NCBI RefSeq assembly: GCF_900292035.1 | Contig: NZ_OMPO01000001.1 | Location: 291,192 to 355,191 of the forward strand | DNA: 64,000 bases | Origin: Blastococcus sp. Marseille-P5729 | Lineage (GTDB): Bacteria; Actinomycetota; Actinomycetes; Mycobacteriales; Antricoccaceae | Direction of reading: 5' to 3' | In this document: piece by piece, positions 17,222-29,492 of the stretch | Layout: every line of letters starts with the position of its first letter | How positions within the stretch are numbered: position 1 is the first letter of the stretch | Translations under genes and position numbers: made by a program | Notes under the pieces: generated by a model | The model's database searches: none | The model's input: only the letters and a program-made list of their open reading frames with translations | What the model was told of the DNA's origin: nothing

Positions 17222-18454
17222 ATGCGTTCATGGCCAGAGGTCACCATCCCCGTCGTCCCCGGGTCCGGACCCGGCCTTCGTCTGCACGACAGCGCCAGCG
17301 ACCAGGTACGACCGATCACCGCGCAGGGCACGGCCACGCTGTATGTCTGCGGGATCACGCCGTACGACGCGACCCATCTCGGCCACGCGGCCACCTACCT
17401 CACCTTCGACATGGTGCAGCGTGTGCTGCGCGACCAGGGGCTCGACGTCCGGTATGTGCAGAACGTGACCGACGTCGACGACCCGCTGATCGAGCGCGCC
17501 CAACGCGATGGCATCCGGTGGCAGGATCTCGCCGAGCGCGAGACCGACCTGTTCCGCTTCGACATGGAGGCCCTGCGGATCAGCCCGCCGGACGAGTACC
17601 TGGGCGCCGTGGAGACCATGGACCTCGTCGTCACCGCCGTCGAGAGGCTGTTGGACAGCGGGCAGGCCTACCGGCTGGAGGACGGCACTGGCGACGTCTA
17701 CTTCGACGTCGCGACCGACGACCGCTTCGGCTATGTCTCGCGATACGACGCGCAGACGATGCTCGAACTCTCCGCCGAGCGTGGGGGAGACCCGGACCGT
17801 GCGGGCAAGCGCAACCGCCTCGATCCCCTGCTGTGGAAGGGAAAGCGCGACGGCGACCCGAGCTGGCCATCGTCACTGGGTGCGGGGCGGCCGGGCTGGC
17901 ACATCGAGTGCGCCGCGATCGCGTTGGAGCATCTCGGCGAACAGATCGACATCCAGGGCGGGGGTGAGGACCTGCGCTTCCCGCATCATGAGTGCTCCGC
18001 CGCGCACGCCGAGGCGATCACCGGCCTCGTGCCGTTCGCGGGTCACTACACGCACGCCGGGATGATCGGCTATGACGGGGAGAAGATGTCGAAGTCGCTC
18101 GGCAACCTCGTGAAGGTCTCTGGACTCACCAGGGACGGCGTCGAGCCGATGGTGATCCGGCTCGCCCTGCTGCGCGGTCACTACCGGGACTACCGGGAGT
18201 GGACCGACGACTATCTGGATGCCTCCGAGCGGACCCTGTCGCTGTGGCGAGAGGCGGTGCGCCGCCCGATCGCGCCGGCTGCCGAGGCGACCATCGCAAC
18301 GATGCGCGCCTGCCTGGCGAACGACCTCGACACCGACGGTGCGGTCGAGGCGGTCACCCGGTGGGCTAACCAGCGACCGGCGCACAACGACTCGGGCCTG
18401 GCGGTGCAGGCGATGGAGGACGCCGTCGATGCCCTCCTCGGAATCAAGCTCTGA
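17222..18454 (+). CDS. mshC: MshC, cysteine:GlcN-Ins ligase of mycothiol biosynthesis
   Basis: 410 aa. MshC joins cysteine to glucosaminyl-inositol using ATP, the third committed step to mycothiol, the actinobacterial glutathione substitute. It resembles class-I cysteinyl-tRNA synthetase: YVCGITPYDATHLGHAATYL holds the zinc-ligand Cys and the HIGH-like THLGH. ECAAIALEHLG and FPHHECSAAHAE supply the remaining ligands, and EKMSKSLGNL is the KMSKS loop. The tRNA-binding domain of CysS is absent, as expected from the length. The neighbourhood (DUF3090 upstream, PAC2 downstream) supports MshC over CysS. Confidence 0.95.
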   Translation: MRSWPEVTIPVVPGSGPGLRLHDSASDQVRPITAQGTATLYVCGITPYDATHLGHAATYLTFDMVQRVLRDQGLDVRYVQNVTDVDDPLIERAQRDGIRWQDLAERETDLFRFDMEALRISPPDEYLGAVETMDLVVTAVERLLDSGQAYRLEDGTGDVYFDVATDDRFGYVSRYDAQTMLELSAERGGDPDRAGKRNRLDPLLWKGKRDGDPSWPSSLGAGRPGWHIECAAIALEHLGEQIDIQGGGEDLRFPHHECSAAHAEAITGLVPFAGHYTHAGMIGYDGEKMSKSLGNLVKVSGLTRDGVEPMVIRLALLRGHYRDYREWTDDYLDASERTLSLWREAVRRPIAPAAEATIATMRACLANDLDTDGAVEAVTRWANQRPAHNDSGLAVQAMEDAVDALLGIKL

Positions 18455-18478
18455 CCCTGGGGATCAAGGACCACCGCG

Positions 18479-19333
18479 TCAGTCGGGGCCACCGTCCTGC
18501 CGGCGCAGGTAACGCTCGAAGTCCTCGGCAAGTTGCTCGCCGGCGTCGTCCGAGACCTGCTCCTTCGGCTCCTCGGCCAGTGCCTCAATCTGCTCGCGCA
18601 TCGACGGGTCGGAGTCCACGAGCCGTTGCACCGTCTTGATGGCGTGCTGCGCCTCGTCCTCGAGGTTTTCCAACGGGATCGGCTCGCCGATCACCTCTTC
18701 CAGACGGCGTAGCAGCGCGATGGTCGCCGGTGCCCAGGACGGTGCCGACACGTAGTAGGGCGAGCTTGCCCACAGCGAGACGGCCGGGATCCCTGTGCTG
18801 ACGGCGAAGTGGTGCAGAACGCCGGTGATGCCGGTCGGGCCGCTGTACCCCGACAACTGCAGGCCGTAACGCTCGCTGGAGGTGCGGTCCCAGGCCGAGC
18901 CGGTGACCGGCACCGGCTGTGCGTAGTGGGTGTCGGCGCCCATCCCACCCAGCAGCACGATCCGCTCGACGCTCAGATCACGCGCCACGTCGAGGATCTC
19001 CTCGCAGAACGTCTTCCAGCGCATGTTCGGCTCCGGGCCGGTCACCAGGACCACGTCACGGCCGCTGACCGGCTGCCGAGCGAGATTCACGTGCACCTGT
19101 GGCCAGGCGAGCTCGCGCGAGACCCCCGACCGAAGCGACACCGTCGGCCGGTTCACCTGGTAGTCGTAGAAGTCCTCACCGTCGATCACCCCATAGTCCG
19201 TGGAGTCCCACAGCAGCGCCAGGTGCTCCACGGCCGACGTGGCCGCCTCCCCGGCGTCGTTCCAGCCCGAAAAAGCGCAGATCATCACTGGCTCGATCAG
19301 GTCCGGGAGGAAGTCGTCGTGTGAGGGGATCAT
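18479..19333 (-). CDS. PAC2 family protein (proteasome assembly chaperone-like)
   Basis: 284 aa from ATG 19333 (MIPSHDDFLPDLIEPVMICA). FSGWNDAGEAATSAVEHL (about residues 21-38) and RIVLLGGMGADTHYAQPVPV are hallmark PAC2 segments. The eukaryotic relatives help assemble 20S proteasomes. The bacterial role is unproven, but the gene is usually beside mshC in proteasome-bearing actinobacteria. The open frame runs on antisense to metH far upstream; that extension is not real. It ends convergently with mshC (24 bp apart). Confidence 0.88.
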   Translation of the reverse strand: MIPSHDDFLPDLIEPVMICAFSGWNDAGEAATSAVEHLALLWDSTDYGVIDGEDFYDYQVNRPTVSLRSGVSRELAWPQVHVNLARQPVSGRDVVLVTGPEPNMRWKTFCEEILDVARDLSVERIVLLGGMGADTHYAQPVPVTGSAWDRTSSERYGLQLSGYSGPTGITGVLHHFAVSTGIPAVSLWASSPYYVSAPSWAPATIALLRRLEEVIGEPIPLENLEDEAQHAIKTVQRLVDSDPSMREQIEALAEEPKEQVSDDAGEQLAEDFERYLRRQDGGPD

Positions 19334-19372
19334 CACCCCAGCGTACGGCCAGCCGCCGCCACGGGGAGCACA

Positions 19373-19378
19373 TAGAAT
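19373..19378 (+). promoter_or_regulatory. -10 box TAGAAT for metH
   Basis: Perfect TAGAAT 6 nt before GTG 19385. There is no room for a cobalamin riboswitch in the 51-bp gap to the divergent PAC2 gene, so metH would be transcribed without a leader. Confidence 0.55.
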
Positions 19379-19384
19379 CGTGTA

Positions 19385-22300
19385 GTGCAGCAGAAGTATG
19401 ACTCCCGATTCCTCGAAGCCCTCGATTCCGGCACTCTCGTTGCCGACGGCGCGATGGGGACGATGCTGCAGAGCTTCGATCTGACACTCGAGGACTTCGA
19501 CGATCTCGAGGGCTGCAACGAGATCCTCAACATCACCCGACCGGACGTCGTCCGCCAGGTGCATGAGGCGTACCTGGCAGCCGGAGCCCAGGCGATCGAG
19601 ACGAACACCTTCGGGGCCAACTACGCCAACCTGCTCGAGTACGACATCCCGGAGCGAATCTACGAGCTGGCCGAGGCGGGCGCCCGCATCGCGCGGGAGG
19701 CGGCAGACGCTGCCTCGGGCGAGGGCGACCCGCGGTTCGTCCTCGGGTCGGTCGGACCGGGCACGAAGCTGCCGACCCTGGGCCATGCGCCGTTCGCCAC
19801 CCTGCGGGACGCCTACCAGCAGCAGACCGAAGGGATGCTCGCCGGCGGGATCGACGCCGTCCTGATGGAGACCTGCCAGGACCTGCTGCAGGCCAAGGCC
19901 GCCGTCATCGGCGCGAAGCGGGCGATGGCGGTCATCGGACGCCGGGTGCCGATCATCGTGCACGTGACGGTCGAAACGACCGGGACCATGCTGCTCGGCT
20001 CGGAGATCGGGGCGGCACTCAACGCCCTGGCGGCCCTCGGCATCGACATGATCGGACTCAACTGCGCCACCGGCCCCGACGAGATGAGCGAGCATCTGCG
20101 CTATCTCTCCACCCACTCGCCGGTGCGCATCTCGGTCATGCCGAACGCCGGGCTGCCCGAGCTGGGGCCAGACGGCGCGGTGTATCCACTGGGCGCCGAC
20201 GACTTCAGCGCGGCGGTCCGCCGGTTCGTGACCGACTACGGCGTGAGCCTCGTCGGCGGCTGCTGCGGCACGACCCCGGATCACATCAGCGCGCTGCGGG
20301 CAGCGGTCGACGGGCTCGCCCCCGCGACGCGCGAACCGGTGCTCGAACCGGGCATCTCCTCCCTCTACCAGAACGTGCCCTACCGTCAGGACGCCGGCGT
20401 CCTGCTCATCGGGGAGCGCACGAACACCAACGGGAGCAAGGCCTTCCGCGAGGCGCTGATCGAGGGGCGGATCGACGACTGCGTCGAGGTCGCCAAGGGC
20501 CTGGCCCGCGACGGCTCGCACGTCATCGACCTGTGCGTGGACTATGTCGGCCGCGACGGGGCGGCCGACATGGGGCTGCTCGCCGAGCGGTTCGCGACCG
20601 CAACGACGCTGCCGATCATGCTCGACTCGACCGAGGTGCCCGTGATCGAGGCGGGCCTGGAGCGCCTGGGCGGCCGGTGCATCATCAACTCGGTCAACCT
20701 CGAGGACGGCGACGGTGAGGGCTCTCGGTGGGCCCGGCTGCTGCCGATCATCGTCGAGCACGGCGCCGCGGTCGTCGCGCTCACGATCGACGAGGAGGGT
20801 CAGGCGCGAACCGCTGCCGACAAGGTGCGCATCGCCTCTCGGATGATCGACGACCTGCACGACAACTGGGGCATCGCCCACCAGGACATCATGGTCGACA
20901 CGCTCACGTTCACCGTCGCCACCGGCCAGGAGGAGAGCCGTCGCGACGCCGTCGAGACCATCGAGGGCATCCGCCAGCTCAAGGCCGCCTACCCAGAGGT
21001 CAGCACCACCCTCGGGCTGTCGAACGTGTCGTTCGGTCTGAACCCCGCCGCCCGGCAGGTGCTCAACTCGGTCTTCCTGCACGAGTGCCAGGAGGCCGGG
21101 CTGGACAGCGCGATCCTGCACGCGAGCAAGATCCTCCCGATGTCGAAGATCCCTGACGAGCAGCGCGAGGTCGCCCTCGACCTGGTCTACGACCGTCGCC
21201 GCCCGGCGTCCGGCGACGAACCGGCGTACGACCCGCTCACCCGCTTCCTGGAGATCTTCGAGGGCGTCAAGCTCGCCGGCAGCGCCCAGTCCCGCGCGGA
21301 AGAGCTCGCCGCGCTGCCGCTGGACGAGCGGCTCAAGCGGCGGATCATCGACGGTGAGCGGGCCGAACTGGAGGCCGACCTGGACGAGGCCATGCAGACC
21401 ATCCCGCCGCTGCAGATCATCAACGAGCTGCTGCTCGATGGCATGAAGACCGTCGGGGAGCTGTTCGGCTCTGGGCAGATGCAGTTGCCGTTCGTGCTGC
21501 AGTCGGCCGAGGTGATGAAGTCGGCCGTGGCCCACCTCGAGCCGCACATGGAGAAGACCGACGACGCCGGCAAGGGCACGATCGTGCTCGCGACGGTCAA
21601 GGGTGACGTCCACGACATCGGCAAGAACCTCGTGGACATCATCTTGAGCAACAACGGCTACACCGTGGTCAACCTGGGGATCAAGCAGCCGGTCAACGCG
21701 ATCATCGACGCGGCGATCGAGCACAACGCGGATGCCGTGGGCATGTCCGGGCTGCTGGTGAAGTCGACCGTGGTCATGAAGGAGAATCTCGAGGAGCTCA
21801 ATGCACGCGGTCTGGCCGACCGCTTCCCGGTGGTGCTCGGCGGGGCTGCACTGACCCGCGCGTACGTCGAGGACGACCTCGACGAGGTCTACCAGTCCGA
21901 CGTCTACTACGCCCGGGACGCCTTCGAGGGTCTACGCGTCATGGACACCGTGATGGCACTGCGTCGCGGCCAGGTCTCGGCGGAGGAGTCAGAGGAGGCG
22001 GCCCGCAAGAAGGCCGAGCGCAAGGCCCGCCGCGAGCGGTCGCTGCGGATCGCCGAGCAGCGCCGGGCCGCTGACGAGTCGGTCGTCATCCCGGCACGCT
22101 CGGACGTCGCCACCGACAACCCGGTACCGACGCCGCCGTTCTGGGGATCGCGGGTCATCAAGGGCGTGCCGCTCGCGGACTACGCGAGCATGCTCGACGA
22201 ACGCGCCACCTTCATGGGCCAATGGGGCCTGCGCGGCTCACGCGAGGGCGCGTCGTACGACGAGCTGGTCGAGACCGAGGGCCGCCCGCGGCTGCGGCAG

Positions 22301-22939
22301 TGGCTGGACCGGGTGCACACCGACTCACTCTCGGAGGCAGCCGTCGTCTACGGCTACTTCCCGTGCGTCTCCGAGGGCGACGACGTCGTCGTGCTGAACG
22401 AGGACGGATCCGACCGGGTGCGCTTCACCTTCCCGCGGCAGCGCCGCGACCGGCACCTGTGCCTGGCCGACTTCTTCCGCAGCCGTGAGCAGGCGGACGC
22501 CGAGGGCCGGCCCGACGTCATCGCCTTCGACATCGTCACGATGGGCAGTGCGGTGTCCGCCGAGACCGCCCGGCTGTTCGCGGCGGACTCCTACCGCGAG
22601 TACATGGAGCTGCACGGCCTATCGGTGCAGCTCACCGAGGCCCTGGCGGAGTACTGGCATCAGCGGATCCGCTCTGAGCTGGTCTTCGACGACGGTCGGC
22701 GTGCCTCGGCCGAGGACCCGGCGAACCTCGATGACTTCTTCAAGCTGGGGTACCGCGGCGCACGGTTCGCCTTCGGTTACCCCGCCTGCCCGGACCTGGA
22801 GCAGCAGACCAAGCTGATCGATCTGCTGGAGCCCTCGCGAATCGGCGTCGAGCTCTCGGAGGGCTTCCAGCTGCATCCCGAGCAGTCGACCTCGGCACTG
22901 GTGTGCCACCACCCCGAGGCGAAGTACTTTGCCACCTGA
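19385..22939 (+). CDS. metH: Cobalamin-dependent methionine synthase
   Basis: 1184 aa, full length for MetH. Domains: homocysteine methyltransferase (1-315) with zinc cysteines in LNCATGPDE (about residue 227) and GGCCGTTPDH (about 292); pterin/5-methyl-THF domain (about 330-610, LIGERTNTNGSKAF); B12 cap (about 640-730); B12 domain with DVHDIGKN holding the Co-ligating His (about 741-748); AdoMet reactivation domain (about 870-1184, ending near FGYPACPDLEQQ). It transfers methyl from methyl-THF to homocysteine. The GTG start has a TAGAAT box at the leaderless spacing. The HAD gene starts 13 bp after its stop. Confidence 0.97.
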   Translation: MQQKYDSRFLEALDSGTLVADGAMGTMLQSFDLTLEDFDDLEGCNEILNITRPDVVRQVHEAYLAAGAQAIETNTFGANYANLLEYDIPERIYELAEAGARIAREAADAASGEGDPRFVLGSVGPGTKLPTLGHAPFATLRDAYQQQTEGMLAGGIDAVLMETCQDLLQAKAAVIGAKRAMAVIGRRVPIIVHVTVETTGTMLLGSEIGAALNALAALGIDMIGLNCATGPDEMSEHLRYLSTHSPVRISVMPNAGLPELGPDGAVYPLGADDFSAAVRRFVTDYGVSLVGGCCGTTPDHISALRAAVDGLAPATREPVLEPGISSLYQNVPYRQDAGVLLIGERTNTNGSKAFREALIEGRIDDCVEVAKGLARDGSHVIDLCVDYVGRDGAADMGLLAERFATATTLPIMLDSTEVPVIEAGLERLGGRCIINSVNLEDGDGEGSRWARLLPIIVEHGAAVVALTIDEEGQARTAADKVRIASRMIDDLHDNWGIAHQDIMVDTLTFTVATGQEESRRDAVETIEGIRQLKAAYPEVSTTLGLSNVSFGLNPAARQVLNSVFLHECQEAGLDSAILHASKILPMSKIPDEQREVALDLVYDRRRPASGDEPAYDPLTRFLEIFEGVKLAGSAQSRAEELAALPLDERLKRRIIDGERAELEADLDEAMQTIPPLQIINELLLDGMKTVGELFGSGQMQLPFVLQSAEVMKSAVAHLEPHMEKTDDAGKGTIVLATVKGDVHDIGKNLVDIILSNNGYTVVNLGIKQPVNAIIDAAIEHNADAVGMSGLLVKSTVVMKENLEELNARGLADRFPVVLGGAALTRAYVEDDLDEVYQSDVYYARDAFEGLRVMDTVMALRRGQVSAEESEEAARKKAERKARRERSLRIAEQRRAADESVVIPARSDVATDNPVPTPPFWGSRVIKGVPLADYASMLDERATFMGQWGLRGSREGASYDELVETEGRPRLRQWLDRVHTDSLSEAAVVYGYFPCVSEGDDVVVLNEDGSDRVRFTFPRQRRDRHLCLADFFRSREQADAEGRPDVIAFDIVTMGSAVSAETARLFAADSYREYMELHGLSVQLTEALAEYWHQRIRSELVFDDGRRASAEDPANLDDFFKLGYRGARFAFGYPACPDLEQQTKLIDLLEPSRIGVELSEGFQLHPEQSTSALVCHHPEAKYFAT

Positions 22940-22952
22940 TGTTGAGGACGGC

Positions 22953-23555
22953 GTGGACCTGAGCGCCTTCGATGCCGTGCTGTTCGACATGGACGGCACG
23001 CTGGTCGACACCGAGCCGCTGTGGCACCAGGCTGAGATCGCGCTGTTCGCCGAGCACGATCTTTCCTGGAGCGTCGAGGAGGCGCTGACCCTGACTGGGT
23101 GGAACATGCCCGCGGTCGCGCAGTTCATGCAGCAGCGCGGCGTCGACCTTCCGGCGGACCAGATCATCGCCCGGTTGTCGGGTTTCGTGCAGGACGGCAT
23201 AGCCACCGACATCCCGCTGCACGTCGCCATCGTCGACCTGCTTGCTCGGGCCCGCGCCGCGGGTCTCCCGACGGCAATGGTCACGATGTCCCCGCGCGCC
23301 TTGGCCGACGCCGTGCTCGCGGCGCTGCCGGCCGGATCGTTCGACGTCACGCTCGCGGCCGAGGACGTAGAGCGCGGCAAGCCGGACCCCGACCCGTACC
23401 TGCAGGCGGCCGCCGCGCTCGGGGTCGACCCGGCACGCTGCCTGGCGATCGAGGACTCCCGGCCAGGAATCGCCTCGGCCATCGCGGCCGGCTGCGTCGT
23501 CCGCAGCGTGGGGCCGCTCGCGGGCACCATCGACGGCGCTCCCGCGCTGCACTAG
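22953..23555 (+). CDS. HAD-superfamily hydrolase (phosphatase/phosphoglucomutase-like)
   Basis: About 200 aa. Motif I AVLFDMDGTLVDTEP, a Thr/Ser motif II in AMVTMSPR, Lys in ERGKPDPDPY (III) and IEDSRPGIASA (IV) are all present with a helical cap between, as in subfamily IA phosphatases. I chose GTG 22953 over TTG 22929 because TTGAGGA precedes it and it does not overlap metH. It is an expected metH follower in actinobacteria. The substrate is not assignable. Its stop overlaps the convergent RecB-like gene's stop at a shared CTAG. Confidence 0.85.
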   Translation: MDLSAFDAVLFDMDGTLVDTEPLWHQAEIALFAEHDLSWSVEEALTLTGWNMPAVAQFMQQRGVDLPADQIIARLSGFVQDGIATDIPLHVAIVDLLARARAAGLPTAMVTMSPRALADAVLAALPAGSFDVTLAAEDVERGKPDPDPYLQAAAALGVDPARCLAIEDSRPGIASAIAAGCVVRSVGPLAGTIDGAPALH

Positions 23556-24475
23556 TCAGCGGTGGGCCGCTCAGTACGGCGGTTGATCGTGAAGCTGAGC
23601 GCGTGCTCCTCCGGAAAGGGCGGGGGAGTGCCGCCGTACGCCGGGCACAGCGCCTTGTGGTCGCACCAGTCGCACAGCCGGCTCGGGCGCGGGCGGAACT
23701 CCTTCGCGTCGATCGAGCGGCGGATCGCGCTCCACAATGCCGTGAGCTGCTGCTCGAGCTTCACCAGTTCGGACTCGTCCGGCGAGTACATCAGCTCGTC
23801 CCGGTCGGCCAGATACATGAGCTTCAGCTGGGCAGGGATGGTGCCCGTGGTGCGCCAGATGACCAGGGCATAGAACTTCATCTGGAACAGCGCCTTGGCC
23901 TCGAAGGCCTCCCGCGGAGACGCGCCGGTCTTGTAGTCGACCACCCGGACCCGCCCGTCGGGCGCCGTGTCGACGCGGTCGACATAGCCGCGCAGCAGCA
24001 GCCCGTCGTCCAGAACCGTCTCCACGAGCAGCTCGCGGCCCGTGGGGTCGAACCGGCGAGGGTCCTCCAGCTCGAAGTAGGTGGTCAGCAGCTGCTGCGC
24101 TGACTCCAGCCACTTCGCCACCGCCACGCCGTCCTCGTCGTCGGCGAAGAGGGTCGCCATCTCCGGGTCATCAGCGAGCACCTGCTCCCACGCGGGCTGG
24201 ACCATCGCGCGCGCCGCCGACGGGGTTCGCTGGTCGCGGGGCAGGTCGAACATCTTCTCGAGCACGGCGTGGACGACGGTGCCGCGCACCGCGGGAGCCG
24301 ACGGTCGCTCGGGCAGCCGGTCGACGCTGCGGAAGCGGTAGAGCAGCGGGCAGGTCTTGAAGTCGGCCGCCCGCGACGGAGAGAGCGACCCGGTCACCAC
24401 ACCGAGGTCGATCTGCTCGGTGGGGATCTGGTCTTCGTAGGTCTGATCCAGGTGGGTCTGCTCCAGGTGCGTCAC
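23552..24475 (-). CDS. RecB-family PD-(D/E)XK nuclease with Fe-S cluster cysteines
   Basis: 307 aa from GTG 24475 with GGGGA upstream. SPSRAADFKTCPLLYRFR (about residues 31-48) opens the fold and supplies the first Cys. VRGTVVHAVLEKMF, LRGYVDRVDTAPDGRVRVVDYKTGA (Asp and DYK core, about 185-209) and FQMKFYALV give the nuclease centre. CDWCDHKALCP near the C-terminus (C-x2-C-x5-C) completes a four-Cys site like the Fe-S clamp of AddB and Cas4. It is a single-domain relative in the trmI/proteasome neighbourhood of actinobacteria. The in-frame extension to 25111 is antisense to the M50 gene and rejected. Confidence 0.88.
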   Translation of the reverse strand: MTHLEQTHLDQTYEDQIPTEQIDLGVVTGSLSPSRAADFKTCPLLYRFRSVDRLPERPSAPAVRGTVVHAVLEKMFDLPRDQRTPSAARAMVQPAWEQVLADDPEMATLFADDEDGVAVAKWLESAQQLLTTYFELEDPRRFDPTGRELLVETVLDDGLLLRGYVDRVDTAPDGRVRVVDYKTGASPREAFEAKALFQMKFYALVIWRTTGTIPAQLKLMYLADRDELMYSPDESELVKLEQQLTALWSAIRRSIDAKEFRPRPSRLCDWCDHKALCPAYGGTPPPFPEEHALSFTINRRTERPTAD

Positions 24476-24520
24476 GTTCCCCAGGGTAGGTGAGGCGGCC
24501 GACAGAATCCGGCTGCGCCG

Positions 24521-24526
24521 TACGAT
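24521..24526 (+). promoter_or_regulatory. -10 box TACGAT for the M50 protease gene
   Basis: TACGAT overlaps the first in-frame ATG (24525) and lies 7 nt before GTG 24534, which argues for GTG 24534 as a leaderless start. Confidence 0.4.
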
Positions 24527-24533
24527 GGCGGGC

Positions 24534-27579
<3,046 letters not shown>

Positions 27580-27701
27580 GACAGCCACGGTAGAGGGCAA
27601 CTCGACGGTCGGGCGGGAGGCGCTCCGCGCGTCCCACGAGTATTCATCCGTCCCACGGGCCCCACGCGCGCGAGCGTCGCGTCAGCCGCCGCACACCGCT
27701 A

Positions 27702-27707
27702 TAGAGT
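27702..27707 (+). promoter_or_regulatory. -10 box TAGAGT for the mpa-dop-pup operon
   Basis: TATAGAGT in the mpa upstream region; TAGAGT ends 6 nt before ATG 27714. The GAAGAG between could serve as a weak ribosome site, so leaderless or very short-leader transcription is possible. Confidence 0.45.
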
Positions 27708-27713
27708 GAAGAG

Positions 27714-29492
27714 ATGAGCGAGCAGAACACCCCCGCCCCCGCTGACGGTCAGTCCGCGACCCAGGTGCGCCTGCTCCAGCAGGAGATCGAGCGGCTGCGC
27801 GCGAAGATTGCCAACGGTCCCGCGGCCTCGCGACTGGTGTCCGAGCGGCTGGTCGAGTCACAGCAGCGGGCCCAGGCGATGGCCGACCGGAATGAGAAGC
27901 TGGTCGCTACCCTGCGCGATGCCAAGGACCAGCTGGCTCATCTGCGCGAGGAGATCGACCGGCTCGCGGCCCCACCCAACGGATTCGCCGTCTATCTGCG
28001 ATCGCACGACGAGAGCACCGTCGACATCCTCAGCGCCGGCCGCAAGATGCGGGTCGGCATCTCCCCGGAGATCGCCGCCGACCGACTGCAGCGCGGCTGC
28101 GAGGTGATCCTCAACGAGGCGCTGAACGTCGTCGACGTCGTCGGGTACGACCGAGCCGGCGAGGTCGTCGCGGTCAAGGAGATCCTCACCGACGTCCACG
28201 ATGTCCCCGAGCGCGCCCTCGTCGCGACCCACACCGACGAGGAGCGGGTGTGCTATCTCGCCGACACGCTGAGGGACGGCACGCTGCGAATCGGCGACAG
28301 CGTGCTCATGGAGAGCAAGTCTGCCTATATCTACGAACGCATCCCCAAGAGCGACGTCGAGGATCTCGTGCTGGAGGAGGTCCCCGACATCTCCTACGAC
28401 GACATCGGCGGACTGCAGGGCCAGATCGAGCTGATCAAGGACGCCGTCGAGATGCCGTTCCTGCACGCCGACCTGTACGCCGAGCACCTCCTGCGTCCGC
28501 CGAAGGGGGTGCTGCTGTACGGGCCGCCGGGCTGCGGCAAGACCCTCATCGCCAAGGCGGTCGCCAACTCGCTGGCCAAGCAGATCCATGCGGCCCGGGT
28601 AGCCGCCGGCGACGAGCCGGACAACGGCAAGCTGGCGCGCTCCTACTTCCTGAACATCAAGGGGCCCGAGCTGCTCAACAAGTTCGTCGGTGAGACCGAG
28701 CGCCACATCCGGACCATCTTCGGTCGGGCTCGCGAGAAGGCCAGCGAGGGGACGCCGGTCATCGTGTTCTTCGACGAGATGGAGTCCATCTTCCGCACCC
28801 GCGGCACCGGCGTGAGCTCGGACGTCGAGACGACGATCGTGCCGCAGCTGCTGGCCGAGATCGACGGCGTCGAAAGCCTGGAGAACGTCATCGTCATCGG
28901 CGCGTCCAACCGCGAGGACATGATCGATCCCGCGATCCTGCGCCCAGGTCGCCTCGACGTGAAGATCAAGATCGAGCGGCCGGACGCCGAGGCCGCGGCC
29001 GACATCTTCTCGAAGTACCTCACGCCAGAGCTGCCGATCAACTCCGAGGACCTCGCCGAGCACGACGGCGACCGGGCGGCCACGATCGAGGCCATGATCC
29101 AGGCCGTCGTAGAGCGGATGTACGCCGAAACCCCCGACAACGAGTTCCTCGAGGTCACCTACGCCAACGGCGAGAAGCAGACCATGTACTTCAAGGACTT
29201 CAACTCCGGGGCGATGATCCAGAACATCGTGGACCGAGCCAAGAAGCTCGCCATCAAGGACTATCTGCTCACCGGGGCGCGCGGGCTGCGGGTCGGGCAC
29301 CTGATGACCGGCGTGATCGACGAGTTCACCGAGAACGAGGACCTGCCCAACACGACCAACCCCGATGACTGGGCGCGGATCTCGGGCAAGAAGGGCGAGC
29401 GGATCGTCTACATCCGCACCCTCATCTCCAACAAGTCCAAGAACCCCGGGCAGGCGATCGAGACGATGCACGGAACGGGGCAGTACCTCTGA
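27714..29492 (+). CDS. mpa: Proteasome-associated AAA+ ATPase (Mpa/ARC)
   Basis: 592 aa. A hexameric unfoldase that recognises Pup-tagged proteins and feeds them to the 20S core. The N-terminal coiled coil (about residues 15-85, heptad-rich [13 protein letters not shown]) binds Pup. An OB domain follows. The AAA module has [17 protein letters not shown] (Walker A, about 264-280), [12 protein letters not shown] (Walker B, about 350-361) and an SRH with [10 protein letters not shown]. The C-terminus GTGQYL is the gate-opening tail that docks on the core. Its stop overlaps dop's ATG (TGATG). Confidence 0.97.
   Translation: MSEQNTPAPADGQSATQVRLLQQEIERLRAKIANGPAASRLVSERLVESQQRAQAMADRNEKLVATLRDAKDQLAHLREEIDRLAAPPNGFAVYLRSHDESTVDILSAGRKMRVGISPEIAADRLQRGCEVILNEALNVVDVVGYDRAGEVVAVKEILTDVHDVPERALVATHTDEERVCYLADTLRDGTLRIGDSVLMESKSAYIYERIPKSDVEDLVLEEVPDISYDDIGGLQGQIELIKDAVEMPFLHADLYAEHLLRPPKGVLLYGPPGCGKTLIAKAVANSLAKQIHAARVAAGDEPDNGKLARSYFLNIKGPELLNKFVGETERHIRTIFGRAREKASEGTPVIVFFDEMESIFRTRGTGVSSDVETTIVPQLLAEIDGVESLENVIVIGASNREDMIDPAILRPGRLDVKIKIERPDAEAAADIFSKYLTPELPINSEDLAEHDGDRAATIEAMIQAVVERMYAETPDNEFLEVTYANGEKQTMYFKDFNSGAMIQNIVDRAKKLAIKDYLLTGARGLRVGHLMTGVIDEFTENEDLPNTTNPDDWARISGKKGERIVYIRTLISNKSKNPGQAIETMHGTGQYL

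Noticed and set aside
19334..19384. Cobalamin riboswitch upstream of metH
   Set aside because: The gap is only 51 bp and holds a -10 box at leaderless spacing, with no B12-box-like sequence.
18479..21724. A 1081-codon reverse-strand open frame across PAC2 and metH
   Set aside because: Only the first-coded 284 aa region (18479-19333) is PAC2. The rest is antisense to metH, with the His/Asp/Val/Gly-rich composition of a high-GC shadow frame.
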